Shown here: positions 56,831 through 64,000 of the stretch, piece by piece
Layout: each line of letters opens with the position of its first letter
How positions within the stretch are numbered: position 1 is the stretch's first letter
Source: Sceloporus undulatus
Lineage: Eukaryota > Chordata > Lepidosauria > Squamata > Phrynosomatidae
Direction of reading: 5' to 3'
Assembly (NCBI RefSeq): GCF_019175285.1
Contig: NC_056523.1
Location: 123,992,927 to 124,056,926 of the forward strand
Length of the DNA stretch: 64,000 nucleotides
Made by a program: the position numbers and the translations under genes
The notes under the pieces: generated by a model
The model's input: only the letters and a program-made list of their open reading frames with translations
Told to the model about the DNA's origin: nothing
Database searches by the model: none

Positions 56831-58346
56831 CTTTAAGGCCTTATTCAGATTTAGGTTTTCCATCACTGTTACATCCTATCATGTTACATTGTATCAAAGC
56901 ATCTTTCCTTAAGATTTTTTTACTGCAGGTGCCCAACCCTGTTGGGGTGTGAGTATAATAGCAAAAAATGACAGCAGAGGTTTGAAGAAATTTAACAAAA
57001 CTTTACTTAACAGAAGTCTCAAAAACTGAAGCAAAACAATATGAATGGCATAGTACAAAATCCTGATAGCAGCATGCATACATTACCATGAGGGCAGCAT
57101 GAAAAACAGGATTCAATGAATGCTCCCAAGACCCAGTAGATCCACCAGGCAATTATACCTTTCTAATTTGTTAATACAATCACCTGGTTTACTTGGCTTA
57201 TTACCATGGTCTACACCTGCCTGCTCACTAGATTCTCATCCAGTCACAACTTATTACCTGGACAAACCCCTCCCCCAAATGCATTCCTACAAAGTTCAGA
57301 CTACCCAAAGTGATGCCATCCAGATCCGAACTTTTAAGAACGTTTTTTTTTTAAAAGACTACAACTCAGATTCTCCAGTAAACATGAGCAATGGCCATTC
57401 TGGCTAAAGGATTCTGAGGGCTGTGACTTTACCAAGTTCTCTTCCAGTCTATAACTTCTATAACTTCCAGTAAGTATAGCCAAAGGTGGACATCATGAGA
57501 GTGGAAGTACAAAATGTCTGAAGGGCATTACATAGAAAAATGCTGCAGTTGTGCTGTGAAATGTGCTATGTGCAAGTGTCACAGCCAGGTGGTCATCTGT
57601 GATGTGTGCAATACATGCTGCAATTGACTTTGTCATTTGTGTCTTGGGTAAATATTATAAATGCCCTTCTTCAGTGACTGAGTGTTTCCCCATTCAAGCA
57701 GTGGAGTAGGCATTTTTTTAAAAAAAGTGTAGAACAGGATCAGAAGCAGAAGTGCATCCTCCCTGGACCCCACTCCAAACAATTTACAAACTTTTTTTTA
57801 ATTCCAGAGCAGATGCACAACTGGGAGCACAAGTTCATCAGAGAGCAAGGGGGAGACTGAAAGCATCAGAGGAATATCTGTTAAGACCCACCTGTGTTCC
57901 TTGGATCAAAATGAGGGAGAATGAACAGCCCCCATGGCATCAGTACTGAAGAATGGGCTCATAGCACCTGGTGTCACTTGTGGGCTCCTGTCCGTCCTCA
58001 CTCCAGGGTCCTGCCAAAGCTTCCCGGCGATCAGACTGCAGGTGATATCTAGCCTACTCCCAAAGCATCTTTGGAATTAAAGGAAAACCAGTCTGAACAA
58101 GAAATAATGTTTTTGCTTTGTTCACATTATCCCTTCAGCCAGTTCCCAAAGGCTTCACAGAGATACTTTAATATCCCTGGTATAAACTAGTGTCCTGCAT
58201 CACCCCACAACATAGGATAGTAAGGGGCTGAGGATGAACACTTCCTAATACTACCCTCTGAACCCAGCCCTGAAGATCTGACCAGAACCATTGGAGAGTG
58301 ACCTCTCTGATCCCAACTTGTGAAGTCCATCCAGGAGGATAAAACC
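56831..58346. other. intergenic, no gene recognised
   Basis: No convincing coding frame; poly-A/T stretches only. Confidence 0.5.
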
Positions 58347-58354
58347 ATCTATAG

Positions 58355-58542
58355 CAGTGATGGTGAACCTATGGCACGCATGCCAGAGGTGGCACTCAAA
58401 GCCCTCTCTGTGGGCACATGCGCTGTCGCCCCAGCACAGAGGTTTTTACTAGAAAGCCAGAGGAACATGGCACTTTGCAATTAATAAGTGGGTTTTGGGT
58501 TGCAGTTTGGGCACTCGGCCTCGAAAAGGTTCACCATCATTG
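58355..58542. mobile_element. non-autonomous hAT (Charlie-like) MITE, 188 bp
   Basis: Inverted ends CAGTGATGGTGAACC and GGTTCACCATCATTG. 8-bp duplication ATCTATAG/GTCTATAG at 58347-58354 and 58543-58550. Confidence 0.9.
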
Positions 58543-58827
58543 GTCTATAGTGTCAAAAGCCATGGACTGATCCAATAAGAGCAACAAGGAACCACTCCCT
58601 TTGCCCTCTCACAGTAAATGTCCTCTGTCAGTCCAGCCAAGACCAATTCACTCTCCAAACCAAGTTTAGAAATAAGTATAGATCTGGTATCCTTCAAATA
58701 TCCTTCAAAAAAAATCTTCAAAGACCCTCTGTACATCTCCTGAGAACCATCCCATATCAGGAGGGAGGGGATAGAATTGGGCCCAAATTTATAAATCATG
58801 GTGGTTATTGCCCTGGTTGACTTTGGG

Positions 58828-59060
58828 CCCAAACAGACAGGTCAAAATAAAGCTGCTTCAGGCCATTTTGGAGGTATGCTCTTTAAACGATGCATGTGTC
58901 CAAAGAGGCCAGAAGCTGTGCCAAAGCTACACTCCAGTCCTAAGGACTGGGGCACAGTTTTTGTGCAGCTTCTAGCCTCTTAAGATGTGTGTATCATTTA
59001 AACAGCATACCTCCAAATTGACCCAAAGCAGCTTTATTTTTCCCTGTCTGTTCAGACCCT
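58828..59060. mobile_element. palindromic MITE (type D)
   Basis: The end GGGCCCAAACAGACAGG is matched inverted by CCTGTCTGTTCAGACCC. AATAAAGCTGCTTCAGG and CAAAGCAGCTTTATTTT are inner partners, as are GAGGTATGCTCTTTAAA and its mirror. Confidence 0.8.
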
Positions 59061-60474
59061 TAGCTACCAAACTAAGTCTCAGTAGTACTTAGTGACCATT
59101 CACACACAAACACACACAAATCAGACATGGCAGCTAGAAGGAACTGTCCAATTCAGATAGTGCTGAACTGTAAACCCTCTCCATTTGACTTCTTGGCTCA
59201 AGCTTAATCTGTCCTCTTCTTTTCTTTTGAAATACCTAAGCAACATATGCCTAGCTGAGATTGGTTTGTCAGACTCTTCCTGGAATAATGGTACATGCCT
59301 CCTAGGTCTGATCCTGCCCATTTCATGAGTTGTTTGCAAAGGTGGCTTAGCCCATCTCTGAAGAAAATGAGCCAGCACTGCTGTGCAAAGCTTACTCAGC
59401 TTTAACAAAAGCCTTGGGTCACCTGGCATGGCATATTTCTCAGTGTAACCAGTTAGCACATGCTGCATTGAATAAACAAGTGATAAGAATTGGAGGGAGG
59501 AATTCCTAGGTGTCCTTGGAGCTTCAAATCAAAGATGGATAATCCCTTTGGTTGCATCTCCCCTTACAACTGGTGGAGTGCTCATTATGCCACAGCTATT
59601 CTTGAAGCCAAATTAGCTGCAGGGAAGGGCAAGGAAGGAAGCCAGCTAAGAAAGGTGCAAAGCTCAGACCTAATTGTAGCCTGCCCTTTACAAAGATATT
59701 AATGGACATTGGCTCCTATCTGTAGGGGGAAGGCAGGTCAACAGGAATGTGTAAGGAAACACACGCCCACAGTATTTTGAGGTAGCTGGGACCAGGAATA
59801 AAAATTAATGCTGTGTGCGTTGTTAGCAACCAGACAGTTTATTGTATGTGGTTGATCAATCTAAGATATTTAAGGAGGCAGACCATCCTCATTTTACTTG
59901 CTTCATTCTGGGGGGAAATTGTGATGTACCAATGATATATGGAGAAGGTGAACTTTCAATCTATCAGCAAATATAATAAGGAATCATGAAAAGTGCTTGG
60001 GACTGGCATGGGAGATAGTGGGGATGCTACCCTATTAATTTCATGGATGACTGATGGAATTGTGTCTTTGAGCCAGACCCTGTTATGGTCCATGATAGGT
60101 GAGATTCATGCCAATCTTCAAATATTGTTGGACTGCCACTTCTAGCATCCACCACCATTGGCTTTGCAGTCAAGGGTTTGTGGGATCCAATAGCATTTGG
60201 AAGAACACAGAGTTTCTATCCCTGATTTATGAAATACTGCTGAGAAGAAACGCTGGTCAGATCCAGACCAACTCCCAGCAGCTTCAGTGGAATTAAGGTG
60301 CTAGACATAATAAAGGGGGGGTTTTGTCCATGGAGGCTGAAGGACCACCACACCATCATTCTGATATTAGAAGTTGTGTGATCCCTGGGATCATTCTTGG
60401 TACACAGATGTGATTTTTTGTTTTGTTTTGTTTAAAATGCCTGTTGAACCCACTGCTGCTGGTTAGGTTGTGTG
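59061..60474. other. intergenic, MITE remnant near 60.11-60.20 kb
   Basis: TTGTTGGACTGCCACTTCTAG suggests a type A remnant. The frame 59468-59121 (minus, 115 codons) has no recognised domain. Confidence 0.45.
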
Positions 60475-60695
60475 GGTGGGTGGTGAGTGTGTGCGCACGC
60501 ATGCACCTTTAAGTCTCCTGTCAACCTATGGTGACCCCATGAATTTCATAGGGTTTTCTTAGGCAAGAAACACACAAAGGTGGTTTTGCCAGCTCCCTCC
60601 TCTGAAATATAGCCCACAGCACCTGGTATTCTAACCAGAGCTGACCTTGCTTAGCTTCCAAGATCAGAGGGATCTGATATCTTTAAGTTATTTAA
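60475..60695 (-). mobile_element. 5S rRNA-derived SINE
   Basis: CCCACAGCACCTGGTATTC, TGCTTAGCTTCCAAGATCAG and AGAGGGATCTGATATCTTT are reverse-complement 5S text with a central deletion. The body GACCCCATGAATTTCATAGG and a TG-rich tail follow. Confidence 0.75.
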
Positions 60696-62095
60696 GCAGT
60701 AGCCATATTTATTCAGGAACAAACCCCACCTAATTCAATGGGATGTAATTCTTTCTAAGTGTGGATAAGATCGTAGTCTTAAAATAAGGGCTACGATAAA
60801 TACTTTAAATAATTGAAGCACCACTCCTTTCTCCACAACCTGGGGTGGGCAAAGTCTGGCTATAGGGCTACATGTGGCCCTCTTAGGATTTCATGACCCA
60901 CAGTTTCTTCAGACTCTCCAGACCATCTTTTTTGTTGCACAAAAGGTGATTGAATCTGCTTTCCTGAAAGCCACAAGAAGCAGTTCCTCTTTTAAGGAGG
61001 TTACAGCCCCACTGGCACTGTTAAATATTTTGCTTTCCAAACTGGACTAGCCACTTGGGAAGTTGGAGAGGGGCAGAAGCAGAGAACTGGCCACCGGACC
61101 ATCTGCAATTGGGATACACCCATCCCTGCTGTATCCCAAAGCACACTGGAGCTTGATCTGGATGGGGTGAGGTTTCTGAATGTTAAATTTGTTTATATCA
61201 TACCCCACTTACTCAGCTCCAAAAGCTGGCCAGTGATAACTCTTGTCTTCACAGTGAGGCAACCTGTCTGACTACAAATTGCATCCCATCCTTCCATCTA
61301 CAAAACAGGAGCCTTGCTCTGGTCTGTCCACAAGGCATGGTTTGGTCACTCTCACTTCCAGAGCTCTTCTGGAGTAAGTCAAGGTGCCAATTGGCATCAC
61401 TAGGGTTGATGTCACCTGGTGCGGTAACTCATGGTGTCACACCCCTTCCATTGACCTCCTCCCATACCACACAATACAGAATCCTCAGTAATGTTTTTTG
61501 TATTAATGCTACTCATACATTGGCAAGAGTTGTTACTTAACTAGCAAGATTAAAATTATAATTTACAATATCATGCACACAGCCTAAATGTCATTACATG
61601 GACATTGTTTCATGTGGCTAAAATGAAAATTAAACATTTTTAGTTTAAATTAAAATGTAAAATATAAAGTTAAAAAAACCCCTGTGGCCTCCTCTTTCTT
61701 CTTCCACTGAGCCTCACCTCACTCACACCATCTTTTCAGTCTTTTAATTCTATTTTGTAATGCCTTCCATTTTTGTAATGTCCTCCATTTTACGGTGCCT
61801 TGTCCTCCTTTGCAGTTAGGACATCTGGCCACCCTGTCTTCCCTTCTCTTCCTCCCTGTCTATCTAGATTATTTCCTTCCTTCCTTTTTAAATTGTGTGT
61901 GTGTGTGTGTCCTGGAAAAGGAGGACATCTGGTCATCCTGTTCCTGGTGCCTTTGATCTGACTCCAAAAGCCTGCCTTGCCTTCTTCTACATAACTTGCC
62001 TTCTTCCTCCCTGGTTTTATTTCCTGCTGCCCGTCTGGTTAATTCTAATTTGCTCTCTGCAGTTGTAGCCGCACTGCATAAATAATCTGGCTTGG
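60696..62095. other. intergenic with small repeat traces
   Basis: A type C MITE half near 60710-60770. TCCTCCATTTTACGG and AGGAGGACATCTGGTCATCC near 61.75-61.94 kb echo the hAT interiors and the 28-29 kb arrays. No gene. Confidence 0.45.
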
Positions 62096-62238
62096 TTGTT
62101 GTTGTTGTGCGCCTTCATTTTCAATTTATGGCGACCCTAAGGAGAACTTATCACGGGGCTTTCTTGGCAAGATTTGTCCAGAAGAGCTTTGCCATTGCCT
62201 TCCCTGGCAGTTGAAAGACTGTGACATGATCAAGGTCT

Positions 62239-62785
62239 AGACTCACAGAATCATGAAGTTGGAAGAGACCATCCAGTCCAACCCCCTTCTGCCATGCAGG
62301 AACTCTCAATCAAAGCTTCCCTGACAGATGGCCATCCAGCCTGTTTAAAGACCTCTAAGGAAGGAGACTCCACCACACTCCGAGGGAATGTGTTCCACTG
62401 TCGAACAACCCTTACTGTCAGGAAGATCCTTCTAATGTTGAGGTGGAATCTCTTTTGCTTTAGCTTGCATCCATTGTTCCAGGTCCTAGTCTCTGGAGCA
62501 GCAGAAAACAAGCTTGCTCTCTCCTCAATATGACATCCGTTCAAGTATTTAAATAGGGCTATCCTATCGCCTCTTAACCTTCTCTTCTCCAGGCTAAACA
62601 TCCCCAGCTCTCTAAGTCGTTTCTCATAGGGCATGGTTTCCAGACCCTTCAACATTTTAGTTATCCTCCTTTGGACATGCTCCAGTTTCTCAACGTCCTT
62701 TTTGAATTGTGGTTCCCAGAACTGGACACAGTATTCCAGGTGAGGTCTGACCAGAGCAGAATAGAGTGGCACTATTACTTCCCTT
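62239..62785 (-). mobile_element. CR1 LINE 3' end, first copy
   Basis: A minus-strand frame of 173 codons includes [51 protein letters not shown] and [19 protein letters not shown], the CR1 ORF2 C-terminus. 5'-truncated at ACTATTACTTCCCTT. Confidence 0.9.
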
Positions 62786-63371
62786 CATAGAATCATAGAA
62801 TCATAGAATTATAGAGTTGGAAGAGACCGCAAGGGCCATCCAGTCCAACTCCCTGCCATGCAGGAAATCCAGATCAAAGCATCCCTGACAGATGGCCATC
62901 CAGCCTCCGTTTGAAGACCTCCAAGGAGGGAGACTCCACTACACTCCGAGGGAGTGTGTTCCACTGTCGAACAGCCCTTACTGTCAGGAAGATCCTCCTA
63001 ATGTTGAGGTGGAATCTCTTTTGCTTTAGCTTGCATCCATTGCTCCGGGTTCTAGTCTCTGGAGCAGCAGAAAACAAGCTTGCTCCCTCCTCAATATGAC
63101 ACCCCTTCAAATATTTAAACAGGGCTATCATATCACCTCTTAACCTGCTCTTCTCCAGGCTAAACATACCCAGCTCCCTAAGGTGTTCCTCATAGGGCTT
63201 GGTTTCCAGACCCTTCACCATCTTAGTCGCCCTCCTCTGGACACGCTCCAGTTTCTCAATGTCCTTTCTGAATTGTGGTGCCCAGAACTGGACACAATAT
63301 TCCAGGTGGGGCCTGACCAGAGCAGAATATAGTGGCACTATTACTTCCCTTGATCTAGACACCGTGATCTA
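62786..63371 (-). mobile_element. CR1 LINE 3' end, second copy
   Basis: A minus-strand frame of 162 codons, closely similar to the first copy ([20 protein letters not shown] ... [15 protein letters not shown]). It ends with CATAGAATCATAGAATCATA. Its 5' truncation is only about 10-20 bp beyond that of the first copy. Confidence 0.9.
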
Positions 63372-63496
63372 GGTCACCCAGTGGGTTTCCATAGCTGAGT
63401 GGGGCCTTGAACCCTGGTCTCCGGAGTCACAGCCTAACACTCAAACCACTACGCTTGACACCACTGTAATTGCTGTGGGCCAGTGCTATGGAACCA

Positions 63497-63682
63497 GGGA
63501 GCCCTGGTGGCGCAGTGGTTAAAGGCTGGTACTGCTCAGGCAGGGCTCCAGGGTCAACTCAGCCTTGCATCCCTAAAATGAGTACCCAGATTGTTGGGGG
63601 GCAATTAGCTTATGCTTTGTAAACCCCTTAGGGAGTGCTTAAGTGCATTGATAAGCGGTATAGAAATGTACTTGCCATATTG
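63497..63682 (+). mobile_element. Sauria-type SINE
   Basis: GGAGCCCTGGTGGCGCAGTG head, CCCTAAAATGAGTACCCAGA, AGTGCATTGATAAGCGGTAT and AGAAATGTACTTGC tail; internal deletion relative to the 52.7 kb copy. Confidence 0.85.
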
Positions 63683-63699
63683 CTACTGCTATTCTCCCT

Positions 63700-64000
63700 C
63701 CCTTCCTCTCCCTCTCTCTCTGCCAGCGAGGCTGGAGGCGCGCGCTCTCTGCCCGGAATGCCTTCTAAATTTATGAATGACTCTATTCATTCGGCCCCTC
63801 CCACCTCCCCCAAAGCCCCTCCCCTTGGAATGTTGGAAGTCCGCCATCGTCGCTAATTGGCCGGCCGGGAGGTTCCTATTGACTCGCAGCCCGGTGGGCG
63901 GGGCGTCCCCGGGGAGGGGAAGTATATAAATACAGGGAGGACCAACGCTGCTGCTTTGAAGGTAAGGAAGTAGTAGGATTCTGAAGCGTGGCGAAGGTGC
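63700..64000 (+). promoter_or_regulatory. TATA promoter-like region of a gene to the right
   Basis: A GC-rich block with an inverted CCAAT box (ATTGG, 63856-63860), an Sp1-type GC box GGGCGGGGC (63896-63904) and a TATA box TATATAAATA (63923-63932). Initiation would be expected near 63950-63960. TTGAAG|GTAAGG at 63961/63962 looks like a splice donor but would leave a very short exon, so it may be chance. The gene lies outside the window and I cannot name it. Confidence 0.55.

Larger units (their letters stand above)
62096..63460 (-). mobile_element. tRNA-derived SINE split by two CR1 tails
   Basis: Tail and body at 62096-62238 (TTGTTGTTGTTGTGCGCC ... ACATGATCAAGGTCTAG); head at about 63372-63460 (AGGTCACCCAGTGGGTTTCC ... 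CACTCAAACCACTACGC). The edges TGATCAAGGTC and TGATCTAGGTC form a plausible target duplication around the CR1 pair. Confidence 0.8.

Noticed and set aside
63962-63967. Certain first-exon splice donor at GTAAGG
   Set aside because: The TATA box predicts a start only about 10 bp upstream, so the exon would be unusually short; kept only as a possibility.
1-64000. Endogenous retrovirus or other LTR element
   Set aside because: I found no paired LTRs, no primer-binding site and no gag, pol or env-like text; the reverse-transcriptase text all belongs to LINE clades and the endonuclease fragment to a Penelope-like element.

Overview
The window looks like nuclear DNA from a squamate reptile. The evidence is the repeat content: SINEs with tRNA-type A/B boxes and (CAA)n tails, SINEs with a 5S-rRNA-derived head, a BovB/RTE LINE, L2, L1 and CR1 LINEs (CR1 with an ATTCTATG-repeat 3' end), a Penelope-like element and many hAT, Tigger-like and palindromic MITE copies. 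Species cannot be fixed from this. Four runs of exactly 10 N, each beside a trinucleotide microsatellite, are assembly gaps.

Only two protein-coding genes are clear. Both belong to the LRRC8 family (subunits of the volume-regulated anion channel, VRAC) and both lie on the minus strand. LRRC8E is complete in its coding part: join(14634..16883, 17629..17766) encodes 795 residues, with a 745-bp phase-0 intron after codon 46. About 13.5 kb downstream in its direction of transcription starts a second LRRC8 gene, 1..1101, open for 367 codons and running off the left edge. Its MFTL start and DQV.CLP motif make it LRRC8D-like, but it is clearly diverged and carries tyrosine where LRRC8D has phenylalanine and LRRC8A has arginine at the extracellular pore constriction. 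The order E then D-like, same strand, mirrors LRRC8C then LRRC8D in the separate B-C-D cluster. This suggests a retained ohnologue of LRRC8D beside LRRC8E, and it is the most interesting thing in the window.

Region by region: 1-1101 LRRC8D-like; 1.4-2.1 kb Penelope-like fragment with hammerhead-like motifs; 2.4-5.3 kb SINE, hairpin, Tigger-like MITE, L2; 6.7-8.8 kb CR1; 9.2-12.4 kb GC-rich palindromic element, MITEs, SINEs; 14.6-17.8 kb LRRC8E; 18-28 kb MITEs and SINEs, some nested; 28.1-29.7 kb short tandem repeats around a CpG-rich block that might hold a 5' non-coding exon of LRRC8E; 30-35 kb L2, microsatellites, MITE-in-SINE; 37.3-39.7 kb a three-level nest (hAT in BovB in L1); 42.8-43.1 kb a run of seven consecutive palindromes; 44-60 kb mostly unannotated intergenic DNA with scattered hAT, SINE and MITE copies; 62.1-63.5 kb two CR1 tails inside a SINE; 63.7-64.0 kb a GC-rich TATA promoter-like region facing right, probably the start of the next gene outside the window.

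The two genes probably work together: LRRC8 subunits form hexamers that need LRRC8A, and partner subunits set what the channel passes. LRRC8A is not in this window. All assignments come from reading the sequence against remembered family sequences; no database search was run.
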